Of a DNA stretch of 64,000 nt, positions 1 to 9,175 are shown one piece after another. The notes under the pieces are model-generated. The model saw only the letters and a list, made by a program, of their open reading frames with translations. It was not told the DNA's origin and did not search any database. The number at the start of each line of letters is the position of its first letter. Positions within the stretch are counted from its first letter, which is position 1. The position numbers and the translations under genes were made by a program. Source of the stretch: RGIG9041 sp045657265 (GTDB lineage: Bacteria; Bacillota; Clostridia; Oscillospirales; QAKW01); the NCBI GenBank assembly GCA_045657265.1, contig JAZOSU010000001.1, positions 10,146 to 74,145 of the forward strand, read 5' to 3'.

Positions 1-684
1 TTTAATTGTTTCAAAGGAGGAACAGCTCATCGGCTGATATAAAATGTGCTTTTACCTGTTTTGATTATTACAATGCTCACTTTCTGCAGGTTTAAATGCA
101 GCGCTTATGCTTGGCGAGATTGTTCTTCTTATGCTTCACGAATGTATTTTTCTCGGAGAAAGCATTAAAATTTATCAGTTTATAGCTATATTTTTCGTTT
201 TAGTGGCAATGCTTCTTATGAACATAGAAAGTATAAGTCTTGGCGGTACAAAACTGTCTTACTACATATTCTGTGTTTTACTGTTTCTCACAAACGGTCT
301 GTACGGTGTATTTCTTAACGTTCAGTCAGAATACAAATCATCGGAAAGTAAAGAAATGCTTATTATTGCATATTGTTCTTTAGGTATCGTAGCCTTTACC
401 CAACTCGCTCTTAAACAGAAAAAAGATACTTTCAAAGCATTTAAAATGAGTAAAAAGTCTGGCTGTTTATTGCTATTGCAATAATATCAGCAGGACTCGG
501 AGCAAACCTCATAATGTTTATCATTCCTTACATAAGCTCTTCTGTACTCTTTTCAATACAGACAGGTGGAATACTTGTTCTGTCAACTATCTATTCCGTA
601 TTGATTTTTAAAGAAAATTTATCCACACTTAAAGTCGCAGGATTAATACTTGCTATTGTTTGTATGGTTATACTGTGTATATAA
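1..684 (+). pseudogene. EamA/DMT-family transporter remnant, frameshifted
   Basis: This is the 3' part of a drug/metabolite-type permease, cut by the window edge and broken by frameshifts. Between 107 and 484 one frame encodes several hydrophobic helices, then the frame shifts near 470-480. The downstream frame continues to a TAA at 682-684 with typical last EamA helices (start SAGLGANLIMFI, then SVLFSIQTGGILVLS, end LAIVCMVILCI). A second shift is needed near 80-92, where the upstream frame ITMLTF must join SAGLNAALML. Stops also interrupt all three frames before position 95. Two independent shifts favour a decayed gene over a single sequencing error. The substrate cannot be told. Confidence 0.7.
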
Positions 685-686
685 AA

Positions 687-718
687 AAAGCTTTGGAAAC
701 AAACGTTTCCAAAGCTTT
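687..718. terminator. bidirectional intrinsic terminator
   Basis: A perfect 14-bp inverted repeat (AAAGCTTTGGAAAC, loop AAAC) is flanked by A and T runs. It sits between the converging transporter remnant and the SLH gene and can serve both strands. Confidence 0.8.
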
Positions 719-721
719 TTA

Positions 722-1624
722 TTATTCTACAAGATATGACATATGAAATTCTGAGAATATAGTTGAGGCTTCTGCTCTTGTTGCCGTATCAAGAGGAGCA
801 AATCCCGTGTCTTTACCTACTATAACACCTGCCATCTGACATGCATATACAGACTCTTTTGCCCAATCGTGTATTTTAGCATCATCGGGAAATACTTTTT
901 CATCTACGATTTTTTTAAGTTCCATATTTTTGTAGTTTGCAAAATTAACAATCATAACACACATCTGTTCACGTGTAATAACTGCCGTGGGAGCAAAGGT
1001 AGTATCACTTGTACCGTCTACGATACCGTTTTTAGCTGCCCACTCAACCGCCGGAGCGTACCACATTTTAACGTCAACATCAGAGAACTTTGATTTTTCT
1101 ACAGGTGTGTCTGTATCTACTCCGCAGATATTTGCAAACACCTGCACAAACTCTGCTCTTGTAATTGTTTTCAAAGGTTCAAAGGTTTTTTCACCCGTGC
1201 CTTTGAAAAGTCCGCTTGTTACAGCGTAATCAACATAACCTTTATACCAAGATTTCTCAGGCACGTCATTAAACTCGGGTTCCTGCGGTGTCTGCTCGTC
1301 TTCTTCGTTATCATCTTCAGGCTTCTGAGTGTCTTCAGGCTTCTGAGTACCTTCGGGTTTCTCAGTGTCTTCAGGTTTCTGAGTATCCTCAGGCTTCTGA
1401 GTATCCTCAGGTTTCTGAGTACCTTCGGGTTTCTCAGTGTCTTCAGGTTTCTGAGTATCTTCGGGTTTCTGAGTATCTTCAGGTTTCTGAGTCTCTTCTT
1501 CGGTATGAGTCGGCATATCAGGAAGCTTTATTCCGTCATCATTTTTTGTAGCCATTACAGGCACCACAGATATCATCTGAAGTACAAGTATCAGACATAA
1601 TAATATTGAAAATATTCTTTTCAT
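722..1624 (-). CDS. secreted SLH-domain protein with charged hexapeptide repeat
   Basis: This is a 300-residue exported protein expected to attach to the cell-wall surface. Residues 1-25 form a signal peptide ending VPVMA. Residues 45-104 are ten hexapeptides of the type TQKPED/TEKPEG, probably an extended linker. Three SLH repeats follow at about 118-168, 181-232 and 245-294, each with the F-x-D-V/D start and a TRAE, TREQ or TRAE signature. No catalytic domain is present, so it may be a structural S-layer-associated protein. A ribosome site AAAGGAG precedes the ATG, and a promoter lies directly upstream. The gene is single and converges on the transporter remnant. Confidence 0.88.
   Translation of the reverse strand: MKRIFSILLCLILVLQMISVVPVMATKNDDGIKLPDMPTHTEEETQKPEDTQKPEDTQKPEDTEKPEGTQKPEDTQKPEDTQKPEDTEKPEGTQKPEDTQKPEDDNEEDEQTPQEPEFNDVPEKSWYKGYVDYAVTSGLFKGTGEKTFEPLKTITRAEFVQVFANICGVDTDTPVEKSKFSDVDVKMWYAPAVEWAAKNGIVDGTSDTTFAPTAVITREQMCVMIVNFANYKNMELKKIVDEKVFPDDAKIHDWAKESVYACQMAGVIVGKDTGFAPLDTATRAEASTIFSEFHMSYLVE
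1313..1492 (-). repeat. 18-bp coding tandem repeat (hexapeptide TQKPED/TEKPEG)
   Basis: Ten 18-bp units encode TQKPED or TEKPEG. A higher-order 72-bp period is visible: three TQKPED plus one TEKPEG, repeated twice, then two more TQKPED. The near identity of units suggests recent expansion by slippage or unequal exchange. Confidence 0.9.
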
Positions 1625-1654
1625 ATTTATTCTCCTTTTCTTTTTTATGAATCA

Positions 1655-1683
1655 AGTATAACACACAAAATCGTTTATTACAA
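1655..1683 (-). promoter_or_regulatory. promoter of the SLH gene
   Basis: On the minus strand TTGTAA, a 17-bp spacer and TATACT are present. A TG one base upstream of the -10 makes it an extended -10 promoter. Confidence 0.6.
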
Positions 1684-1690
1684 CAACAAA

Positions 1691-1726
1691 AAATTACCTT
1701 GAGCGTTAAAATCGCCCAAGGTAAAT
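1691..1726 (-). terminator. intrinsic terminator after rny
   Basis: Arms ATTACCTTGAGCG and CGCCCAAGGTAAAT pair with one mismatch. A T run follows on the minus strand, directly downstream of the rny stop. Confidence 0.65.
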
Positions 1727-1729
1727 TTT

Positions 1730-3271
1730 TTATTTTGCATAATTGATAGCTCTGTTTTCTCTGATAAGATGTACTTTGATCTGACCTGGATATTCAAGCT
1801 GATCTTCAATCTTTTTACAAATATCGTGCGAAAGAAGTACAAGCTGATCGTCAGATACGTCTTCGGGATTAACCATAATACGTATTTCACGTCCTGCCTG
1901 AATTGCAAATGTTTTTTCAACACCGTCAAAAGAATTTGCAATTTCTTCAAGTTTTTCAAGACGTTTGATATAGTTTTCAAGGTTTTCACGACGTGCGCCG
2001 GGACGAGCCGCTGAAATAGCGTCTGCCGCCTGTACAAGAGCCGCAATGTTTGTTTTTGTTTCAACTTCACCGTGATGCGCTTCAATTGCGTGAATAACAC
2101 CGAATGCTTCTTTGTATTTTTTAGCAAGGTCAACACCTATCTGGATATGTGAGCCTTCCATTTCAAAGTCAACACTCTTACCGAGGTCATGAAGAAGACC
2201 TGCTCTTTTTGCAAGTTGAACGTCTTCGCCCATTTCTGCAGCCATTACACCGCAAAGCTGAGCAACTTCGATAGAATGATTAAGCACGTTCTGTCCGTAG
2301 CTTGTTCTGTATTTAAGTCTTCCGAGAAGTTTGATAACTTCAGGATGAAGTCCGTGAACTCCTGTTTCAAATACAGCTTTTTCGCCTTCTTTTTTGATTG
2401 TAACGTCAAGATCACGTTTGACTTTTTCAACTGTCTCTTCGATTCTTGCAGGATGTATACGTCCGTCAGAAATGAGTTTTTCAAGAGTAAGTCTTGCAAC
2501 TTCACGACGGATAGGATCAAAGCTTGAAAGAGTAATCGCTTCGGGAGTATCGTCAATAATAAGGTCAACCCCCGTGATAGTCTCAAGAGAACGGATGTTT
2601 CTTCCCTCACGGCCGATGATTCTTCCTTTCATTTCGTCATTAGGAAGAGATACTACCGATACTGTAGACTCAACAACGTGGTCTGCAGCGCATTTCTGAA
2701 TTGCAAGTGACAAAAGATTTCTTGCTTTTTCATCAGCATTTTCTTTATATCTGTCTTCATACTCAGAAATTTTAACTGCATAATCATGCTGTAAACGCTG
2801 TTCTATAATGTTCATAAGTTCAGCTTTGGCAGCCTCTGCCGTATATCCTGAAATTCTTTCAAGAACAGCAATCTGCGTACGTTTTGTGTCTTCAATTTCT
2901 TTTTGAAGATCTTCAGCGTTTTTGAGTTTCTCGTTTAAAATTTCTTCTTTTTTGTCAAGATTGTCGTGTTTTTTATCAAGACTCTCTTCTCTTTGTAAAA
3001 GTCGCTTTTCCTGTCTGGTTACCTCGACTCTGCGCTCCTTGAGTTCCTGTTCCTGTTCAGTTCTTTCTTTATGTAACTGTTCACGAGCCTCAAGAAGTGC
3101 CTCTTTTTTCTTAGTGTCGGCTGTTTTTATCGCTTCATTGATTATTCTGGTTGCTTCTGCATTGGCAGAACCAATCTGTTTTTCCGATACCGATTTCCTG
3201 TAAAAGAAACCACCTATAAAAGCAATAAATCCGGTAACAAGGGCAGCGACAACAGGGATTATAATATCCAC
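1730..3271 (-). CDS. rny: ribonuclease Y
   Basis: RNase Y is the membrane-anchored endoribonuclease that starts bulk mRNA decay in many Gram-positive bacteria. The protein has one N-terminal membrane helix, a long charged coiled coil to about residue 200, a KH domain with GRIIGREGRNIRSLE, and an HD domain with the metal motif HDLGKS. An ATG at 3280 abuts the ribosome site AAAGGAGG with no spacer. The GTG at 3271, three codons inside, lies 9 bases from it and is the more likely start, giving 513 residues, the usual family length. It is transcribed alone, divergently from uppP. Confidence 0.95.
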   Translation of the reverse strand: MDIIIPVVAALVTGFIAFIGGFFYRKSVSEKQIGSANAEATRIINEAIKTADTKKKEALLEAREQLHKERTEQEQELKERRVEVTRQEKRLLQREESLDKKHDNLDKKEEILNEKLKNAEDLQKEIEDTKRTQIAVLERISGYTAEAAKAELMNIIEQRLQHDYAVKISEYEDRYKENADEKARNLLSLAIQKCAADHVVESTVSVVSLPNDEMKGRIIGREGRNIRSLETITGVDLIIDDTPEAITLSSFDPIRREVARLTLEKLISDGRIHPARIEETVEKVKRDLDVTIKKEGEKAVFETGVHGLHPEVIKLLGRLKYRTSYGQNVLNHSIEVAQLCGVMAAEMGEDVQLAKRAGLLHDLGKSVDFEMEGSHIQIGVDLAKKYKEAFGVIHAIEAHHGEVETKTNIAALVQAADAISAARPGARRENLENYIKRLEKLEEIANSFDGVEKTFAIQAGREIRIMVNPEDVSDDQLVLLSHDICKKIEDQLEYPGQIKVHLIRENRAINYAK

Positions 3272-3313
3272 TTGTGCCATCCTCCTTTGGATTTAAAATT
3301 TTTCACCTAATAA

Positions 3314-3342
3314 ATTATACAACTAAACGCAAATGGTGTCAA
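3314..3342 (-). promoter_or_regulatory. rny promoter
   Basis: The minus strand carries TTGACA, a 17-bp spacer and TATAAT, a perfect sigma-A consensus. Confidence 0.85.
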
Positions 3343-3366
3343 GGGCAACCTTAATAAAATTAATAG

Positions 3367-3395
3367 TAGTAAAATCAGAAAAACTGTGTTATAAT
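3367..3395 (+). promoter_or_regulatory. uppP promoter, extended -10
   Basis: TGTTATAAT (TATAAT at 3390-3395) is an extended -10 element. The -35 at 3367 (TAGTAA) is poor, which fits dependence on the extended -10. It is divergent from the rny promoter. Confidence 0.6.
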
Positions 3396-3425
3396 ATATC
3401 AATACGAGTTATTGGGAGGATTTTA

Positions 3426-4262
3426 ATGATTTATCTGAGTACACTCATTCTCGGTCTTATTCAGGGACTTGCGGAATTTTTACCCATTTCAAGCTCAGGT
3501 CACCTTGTTATTTTTAAAACCTTTTTACCAAATCTTGGTGAGCTTGAGGGTGATATGACTCTTGATATTCTGCTTCATCTGGGTACGCTTATTGCGGTAT
3601 TTGTTGTTTACCGTAAAACCATCGGCAATATGATAGTTGAATTTTTCAGAATGATAAGTGATATCTTCAAAGGAAAGTTTAAATTCAGTAAAGCCAACAA
3701 ATATCAGCTTATGGTAATTTACGTTATTATTGCAACGCTGCCTCTTTTGGCTGTAGTTTTTGTAAATGACCGCATTGAAGCCTCTATGACAAATCTTTTG
3801 TCGGTAGGCATAATGTTGTTTGTTACTGCCGGTCTTTTATTCATTGCTGACCACAGTGTATGCGGCACAAAAGAAATCAAAGATATGAAACCCCATCAAG
3901 CCCTTAAAATAGGTCTTTTCCAGATGATTGCCACAATCCCCGGTCTTTCAAGAAGCGGATCTACCATTTCTGCCGCCATAAATATGGGATTTACACGGCA
4001 GACAGCGGTTGAATTTTCATTTATTCTCGGAATCCCTGCAGTAATCGGCGCTAATATTTTAAACGTAAAAGATATAGTTGAAACAGGAATTAACAAAGAC
4101 CTTATCGGTCCGTATATTTTAGGTATAACTGTTGCCGTTTTCGCAGGAATTGCCGCAATGAAAATGGTACAATATATAACAAAAAAAGACAAATTCGGTT
4201 GGTTTACCGTATACTGCACAGTTGCAGGTGCCACCGCAATAATACTTAACTTTATAAGGTGA
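3426..4262 (+). CDS. uppP: undecaprenyl-diphosphatase
   Basis: This integral membrane enzyme removes one phosphate from undecaprenyl diphosphate, recycling the lipid carrier for peptidoglycan and other wall polymers. The 278-residue protein shows both family signatures: E-F-L-P-I-S-S-S-G-H near residues 17-26 and PGLSRSGST in the middle, among seven to eight hydrophobic helices. The start at 3426 is chosen because GGGAGGA ends 5 bases upstream; an upstream in-frame extension has no ribosome site. It opens a compact plus-strand operon with ftsK four bases downstream. Confidence 0.95.
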   Translation: MIYLSTLILGLIQGLAEFLPISSSGHLVIFKTFLPNLGELEGDMTLDILLHLGTLIAVFVVYRKTIGNMIVEFFRMISDIFKGKFKFSKANKYQLMVIYVIIATLPLLAVVFVNDRIEASMTNLLSVGIMLFVTAGLLFIADHSVCGTKEIKDMKPHQALKIGLFQMIATIPGLSRSGSTISAAINMGFTRQTAVEFSFILGIPAVIGANILNVKDIVETGINKDLIGPYILGITVAVFAGIAAMKMVQYITKKDKFGWFTVYCTVAGATAIILNFIR

Positions 4263-4266
4263 TAAT

Positions 4267-6654
4267 ATGCCTAAGACGACAAAGAAAAAGACAAACACAA
4301 AAAAACAAATCAAAAATCAGAAAAAAACAGTAAGACAGGAAGTTATGGACAACGTAATGTCAGTAGTGTTTTTTGCACTGACTCTTATACTTGCCCTTTC
4401 TGTATACAAAAACTCCCTCGGTTTTATAGGAAGTATGATACATTCCATTTTGCACGGGCTTTTTGGCTGGGCATCTTATCTGCTTCCGTTGTTCACTCTG
4501 TGGCTCGGAATAGATTTTCTCCGCTCAGACCGCAGGGTTGATTCAAAAGTAAGACTCTGGACAGGGCTTGTACTGACACTGTCTCTGTCTTCCCTTTGTT
4601 ATTTGTTTGAGGGTTCTGATTTTTATGAAATGTATAATTTCGGCACCTTCTTCACTAAGGGTCTTTCTGATATGATAACCAGAAGCGGCGGTCTTGTTGG
4701 CGGAATAATCGCATATCCGCTTATTTCAGCTATTACAAAAATCGGATTTTCAATTTTCGTTATTGCAGTTTGCATTATATGTGCACTGACATTTTTTGAT
4801 CTTACACTTTATCAGATATGGCTTGCAATCAAGTCGTTTTTTCCGCAGAAAGAAGACGATGAGCAAGAAACAGAAACCGTTGAAAAAGTCCGTCCCGAAG
4901 TTTTGCAAAAACCCGCCCGTAAAAAGAGCATTGACGTTTTTGTAGACGATGAACCTGTTATTGACGTAGAGCCGGACAAAGAACCCGAACCTGAAATAAT
5001 AGTTGACGGTGACGATATTGAAATAAAACCTTTTTCAAGCATTCCGTTTTTTGTACATGATGATATTGACAAAGGCGAGTATATAACAACCGCAAATCAA
5101 CCGGAAACTCCCCCTGTCAAACGTACAAGAAAACCAAAAACTCCTGTAGAAATCAAACCTAATCCCGAAGAAGATATTTTTGAAGATTCATATGTATTTC
5201 CACCAAAATCACTTCTTGAAACTCCTAAAGCATCAGGCGGCATAACAAGAAGTGAGCTTGAGCAGACTGAAAATACACTTTTACAGACTCTCAGCGATTT
5301 CGGCATTGAAGCTAAAATGGTAGGAGCATCTGTAGGTCCTATTGTCACAAGATACGAAATAGCGCCAAGCAAAGGCGTACGCGTATCTAAAATTACATCC
5401 CTTTCTGACGATATTGCTCTTTCACTTGCGGCAACCTCGATTCGTATTGAAGCCCCTATTCCCGGCAAAGCAGCAGTAGGTATTGAAGTGCCTAACAAGA
5501 AAAAGAGTATGGTATATATAAAAGAGCTTCTGGATTCGGAAGAATTCGTAAAAGCCAAAAATCCCCTTACCGTAGCTCTCGGCAAAGACATATCGGGTAA
5601 TCTTGTATACGGTGATCTTTCAGATATGCCTCATCTTCTTGTAGCAGGTGCTACAGGTTCAGGTAAATCCGTATGCATCAACACAATACTTATGTCACTT
5701 CTTTACAAGGCAAAGCCTGACGAAGTTAAACTTATACTTATCGACCCTAAAGTTGTAGAACTGGAAGTATACAATAAAATCCCACATCTTATTGTTCCTG
5801 TTGTATCAAACCCCAAAAAAGCAGCCGGAGCTCTGCAGTGGGCAGTAAACGAAATGGAACGCAGATACAACCTGTTTTTCGGAGTAAACGTACGTAACGT
5901 CAAAGGTTACAACGATTATGCTTCAAAACACGCTGACGTTTGTGAAAAAATGCCTCAGATAGTAATTATAATCGACGAGCTTGCCGATCTTATGATGACC
6001 TGTGCCAAGGAAGTTGAAGACTACATTGTAAGACTTTGTCAGAAAGCCCGTGCGGCAGGTATTTATCTTATAATTGCAACTCAGCGTCCGTCAGTTAACG
6101 TAGTTACAGGTCTTATCAAAGCAAACGTTCCCTCAAGAATAGCTTTTGCGGTTACCTCACAGATAGATTCAAGGGTTATACTTGATGGTTCGGGCGCTGA
6201 GAAACTTTTAGGAAAAGGCGATATGCTGTTCAAAGGCAGAACAATGGGAACCGCTCAGCGTATACAATGCTGTTTTGTAAGCGACTCTGAAGTTGAATCT
6301 GTTGTAGATTTCATTAAAAAGCACGCAGGAGATGTGCAGTATGACGAGTCGGCAAACGCGGCTATGGAAAACTATTCACAAAAAGACGGCGCTCCGTCAG
6401 GAGATTCTCAGGGTAGTGATGACGACGACACGGATGAAATGTTCTGGCCTGCGGTTGAATTTGTTATTGAAAGTGGAAAAGCATCCACTTCAAATCTTCA
6501 GCGTAAATTCAAGCTTGGTTACGCAAGAGCCGCGCGTATTATTGATACAATGGAAGAAAAAGGCATCATAGGACCATACGAGGGCGCAAAACCCCGTCAG
6601 GTTATAATGACTATGTCAGAATATCAGGAAGCTATGGTCAAAAGGGACGACTGA
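4267..6654 (+). CDS. ftsK: DNA translocase FtsK/SpoIIIE
   Basis: This is the ATP-driven DNA pump that clears chromosome arms through the division or sporulation septum. The 795 residues comprise a basic N-terminus, four membrane helices to about residue 180, an acidic proline-rich linker to about 300, and the RecA-like motor. Walker A GATGSGKS lies near 461-469 and the Walker B region IIIDELADLM near 565-572. A C-terminal winged-helix gamma domain spans about 715-795. The ribosome site AAGGTGAT overlaps the uppP stop. FtsK and SpoIIIE cannot be told apart by sequence alone. Confidence 0.93.
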   Translation: MPKTTKKKTNTKKQIKNQKKTVRQEVMDNVMSVVFFALTLILALSVYKNSLGFIGSMIHSILHGLFGWASYLLPLFTLWLGIDFLRSDRRVDSKVRLWTGLVLTLSLSSLCYLFEGSDFYEMYNFGTFFTKGLSDMITRSGGLVGGIIAYPLISAITKIGFSIFVIAVCIICALTFFDLTLYQIWLAIKSFFPQKEDDEQETETVEKVRPEVLQKPARKKSIDVFVDDEPVIDVEPDKEPEPEIIVDGDDIEIKPFSSIPFFVHDDIDKGEYITTANQPETPPVKRTRKPKTPVEIKPNPEEDIFEDSYVFPPKSLLETPKASGGITRSELEQTENTLLQTLSDFGIEAKMVGASVGPIVTRYEIAPSKGVRVSKITSLSDDIALSLAATSIRIEAPIPGKAAVGIEVPNKKKSMVYIKELLDSEEFVKAKNPLTVALGKDISGNLVYGDLSDMPHLLVAGATGSGKSVCINTILMSLLYKAKPDEVKLILIDPKVVELEVYNKIPHLIVPVVSNPKKAAGALQWAVNEMERRYNLFFGVNVRNVKGYNDYASKHADVCEKMPQIVIIIDELADLMMTCAKEVEDYIVRLCQKARAAGIYLIIATQRPSVNVVTGLIKANVPSRIAFAVTSQIDSRVILDGSGAEKLLGKGDMLFKGRTMGTAQRIQCCFVSDSEVESVVDFIKKHAGDVQYDESANAAMENYSQKDGAPSGDSQGSDDDDTDEMFWPAVEFVIESGKASTSNLQRKFKLGYARAARIIDTMEEKGIIGPYEGAKPRQVIMTMSEYQEAMVKRDD

Positions 6655-7331
6655 TGAAAAAAATATTTGTTCTTGAAGATGACAATAACATATCCTCAAT
6701 AATTGCATTTAACCTCAAAGTCCAGGGCTTTGAGGTTACTTGTGAATATGATGGTCTTTCGGGTCTTGAACGACTTAAAAATGAAAGCTACGACCTTTTG
6801 GTGCTTGATCTTATGTTGCCGTCAATGGATGGTTTTTCAGTTCTGAAAGAACTTCGCAAAACCTCTGACATTCCCGTTATTATTCTCAGCGCACGTACTG
6901 ACGAGCAGGACAAGATTTTAGGTCTTTCTCTGATGGCTGATGATTATATGACAAAACCGTTTTCGGTAAACGAGCTTATTGCAAGAATAAAAGTAAATCT
7001 TGCAAGATACGAAAAAACCACCGTGCAGGATATAATCTATAAAGTAGGAGATATAACAGTAAACCCGAGAGCTATGACAGTTTGCAGACAGGACACACCT
7101 ATATCTGTCAGCAAAAAAGAGTTTGAAATACTCGTTTTGCTTTTACAAAACAGAGGCGCTGTACTCACAAGAGAAGATATTCTTGAAAAAGTATGGGGCT
7201 ACAGCGGATATTTAGGTGACCTTCACACAGTTGATGTGGCAATAGGCAGACTTCGGGCAAAAATCGAGCTTATGCCGTCAAAACCCGAGATTATTTTAAG
7301 TCGCAGAGGGGCAGGATATTTTATACAGTGA
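6654..7331 (+). CDS. OmpR/PhoB-family response regulator
   Basis: This 225-residue two-component regulator has a receiver domain with acidic pocket ED at 8-9, phospho-acceptor Asp52, Ser79 and Lys101, followed by a winged-helix DNA-binding domain from about 125. The ATG shares a base with the ftsK stop (TGATG), so translation is probably coupled. The kinase gene overlaps its end. The receiver is canonical and should be phosphorylatable. The stimulus and regulon are unknown; the operon with uppP and ftsK only hints at an envelope or division signal. Confidence 0.9.
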   Translation: MKKIFVLEDDNNISSIIAFNLKVQGFEVTCEYDGLSGLERLKNESYDLLVLDLMLPSMDGFSVLKELRKTSDIPVIILSARTDEQDKILGLSLMADDYMTKPFSVNELIARIKVNLARYEKTTVQDIIYKVGDITVNPRAMTVCRQDTPISVSKKEFEILVLLLQNRGAVLTREDILEKVWGYSGYLGDLHTVDVAIGRLRAKIELMPSKPEIILSRRGAGYFIQ

Positions 7332-8644
7332 AAAAGATAAGCACAAAACTTAATATTGCTATGCTTTCTATTACCGTGCTGACACTTGCTTTTGTAGGCG
7401 GTCTTCTTATATTCAATATGACGGTAAACTACTACCGTGAATTTGACAAAGCCTCGTCTACCGTTCTTGATAAAGATTTTTCAAAAGATTCAAATGAGCA
7501 GGTATCAACCTATCTTGAAAGCAAAATGCCACTTTTTCACGAATGCTGTGATTATTATATTTTCGATAACGGAAATATAGTTTATTCTTCAACAACAGGC
7601 GGCCTTTTGAATTTATCAGACAATCTCGCATCGGCTTTGGCAATAGAAAACAGTGACAAAGCAGACGCTCTTGACTGTACTAAAACAATATCAGACAGCA
7701 GTTTTATATACATATTAGATACAAAAGAACAGCTCAGAGACAGTATTTTAGATATTACGTTTCTGTTTTTACAAGCTATCGTTTTCGCAGTAATACTTGC
7801 GGCAATAATAAGTTTTTTTGCATCAAAAAAACTTACCCGTTCAATAAAAGAATTAGAATCGGGCGCAATTTTAATGTCAGAGGGACAGTTTTGCGAAATA
7901 CCCGTTAAATCGTCTGACGAGATAGGCAGTCTTTGCACTGTATTTAACGAAATGGGCAGACAAATACAAAAAGACTACGACCAGTTTGAAAAAGCGGAAA
8001 ACGCCCAAAGAGAATTTGTTGCAAACGTTTCGCACGAAATGAAAACTCCTCTGACTGTAATAAAAAGCTACAGCGAAACACTTAAAAATATGGACGTAGA
8101 CAAACAAACTGCAAATCAGTTTTTATCTGTCATTGACTCAGAGGCGGACAGAATGACCGATATCGTAAGTCAGCTTCTCAAACTATCCGGCCTTGAAACC
8201 AATGCCGTTTTATCAAAAACAGATATTGAGCTTAAATTCCTTTGCAAACAGATAACAGATAACTTAAAGTTTGAGGCTGACAAAAAATCCGTTTCATTTA
8301 ATATAAACGGACAGGCCAAAGTTCACACCGACAAAGAAAAGCTTGAAACGATACTTACAAACGTTATTTCAAATGCAGTTAAATACTGCAATGAATTAAG
8401 CGAAATAGAAATAACCATAACAGAAAAATACGTAGGCGTAAAAAATTACGGCGCAGGAATTGAAAAAGACGACCTACCTCATATTTTTGACAGATTCTAC
8501 CGCACTGACCCTGCGAGAAACAGAGAGACAGGCGGAACAGGGCTTGGTCTTGCCATTGCAAAGCAAAGCGCCGATATAATCGGTGCAAATCTTATCGCTA
8601 AAAGTATTCCCGATGAATACACCGAATTTATACTGGAGTTTTAA
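7328..8644 (+). CDS. sensor histidine kinase
   Basis: This is the 438-residue partner of the preceding regulator. Helices at about 10-30 and 142-165 bracket a 110-residue extracytoplasmic sensor region with cysteines at 73-74 and 118. A HAMP linker follows. His236 lies in the motif SHEMKTPL. The ATPase domain carries an N box (NVISNAVKYCN), an F-box-like stretch (IFDRFYR) and a G box (GGTGLGLAIAK). The start is a GTG in a GTGA overlap with the regulator stop. The sensor region matches no domain I recognise. Confidence 0.9.
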   Translation: MKKISTKLNIAMLSITVLTLAFVGGLLIFNMTVNYYREFDKASSTVLDKDFSKDSNEQVSTYLESKMPLFHECCDYYIFDNGNIVYSSTTGGLLNLSDNLASALAIENSDKADALDCTKTISDSSFIYILDTKEQLRDSILDITFLFLQAIVFAVILAAIISFFASKKLTRSIKELESGAILMSEGQFCEIPVKSSDEIGSLCTVFNEMGRQIQKDYDQFEKAENAQREFVANVSHEMKTPLTVIKSYSETLKNMDVDKQTANQFLSVIDSEADRMTDIVSQLLKLSGLETNAVLSKTDIELKFLCKQITDNLKFEADKKSVSFNINGQAKVHTDKEKLETILTNVISNAVKYCNELSEIEITITEKYVGVKNYGAGIEKDDLPHIFDRFYRTDPARNRETGGTGLGLAIAKQSADIIGANLIAKSIPDEYTEFILEF

Positions 8645-8646
8645 CT

Positions 8647-9111
8647 ATGGATAAAAATTTTACCTGTTTTTTCACAGGACACAGAGAAATACCCGAAAAT
8701 GAATATGAGAATATGTTCCGTAAAGTCTGCGATAATATTGCGCTTTTATATAAACACGGATACCGTGATTTTATAACGGGAGGCGCAATAGGGTTTGACA
8801 CTCTTGCAGCCAATGCCGTTATAGAAATGCGTAAAACTCTTGATATAAAGCTTCATATATTTATTCCCTGCAGAGAACAGGCTAAATATTTCACCGAACA
8901 ACAAAAAAATGAATACAACCTGATTCTTGCCAGTGCCGATTCCGCGCCTGTACTGAGCGAACGTTATCTGAGAGGTTGTATGCACAATCGCAACAGAAAA
9001 ATGGCAGACAGCAGTTCTGTGTGTATTGCCTACTGCACAAAAGATACGGGCGGCACTGCATATACTGTGAAATATGCAGAAAAAAAGGATCTTAAAATCA
9101 TTTACATTTAA
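8647..9111 (+). CDS. SLOG-domain protein (DUF1273/YpsA-like)
   Basis: This is a 154-residue Rossmann-type protein. The N-terminal CFFTGHREIP and the later GGAIGFDTLAA are typical of the SLOG/DUF1273 nucleotide-binding group related to YpsA and DprA. The ribosome site GGAG lies inside the end of the kinase gene, two bases separate the genes, and it is probably the last gene of the uppP-ftsK-two-component operon. Such proteins are thought to bind nucleotide-like ligands, but the reaction here is unknown. Confidence 0.75.
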   Translation: MDKNFTCFFTGHREIPENEYENMFRKVCDNIALLYKHGYRDFITGGAIGFDTLAANAVIEMRKTLDIKLHIFIPCREQAKYFTEQQKNEYNLILASADSAPVLSERYLRGCMHNRNRKMADSSSVCIAYCTKDTGGTAYTVKYAEKKDLKIIYI

Positions 9112-9121
9112 CAAAAATATA

Positions 9122-9175
9122 TTGACAACAGACTGCCTCTGTAATAAAATTTTTTTAATAATTTTATTACAGAGG
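9122..9175 (+). promoter_or_regulatory. ddh promoter with overlapping 14-bp palindrome
   Basis: TTGACA at 9122-9127 and TAAAAT at 9145-9150 are separated by 17 bp. A perfect 14-bp inverted repeat (CCTCTGTAATAAAA at 9136-9149 and its complement at 9162-9175, 12-base loop) covers the -10 and reaches the ribosome site AGAGG. The expected transcript starts near 9157, so the left arm would not be transcribed. A protein-bound operator is therefore likelier than an RNA hairpin. Confidence 0.65.

Noticed and set aside
1313..1492. Non-coding tandem repeat or CRISPR
   Set aside because: The 18-bp units stay in frame within a secreted protein gene and encode a regular hexapeptide.
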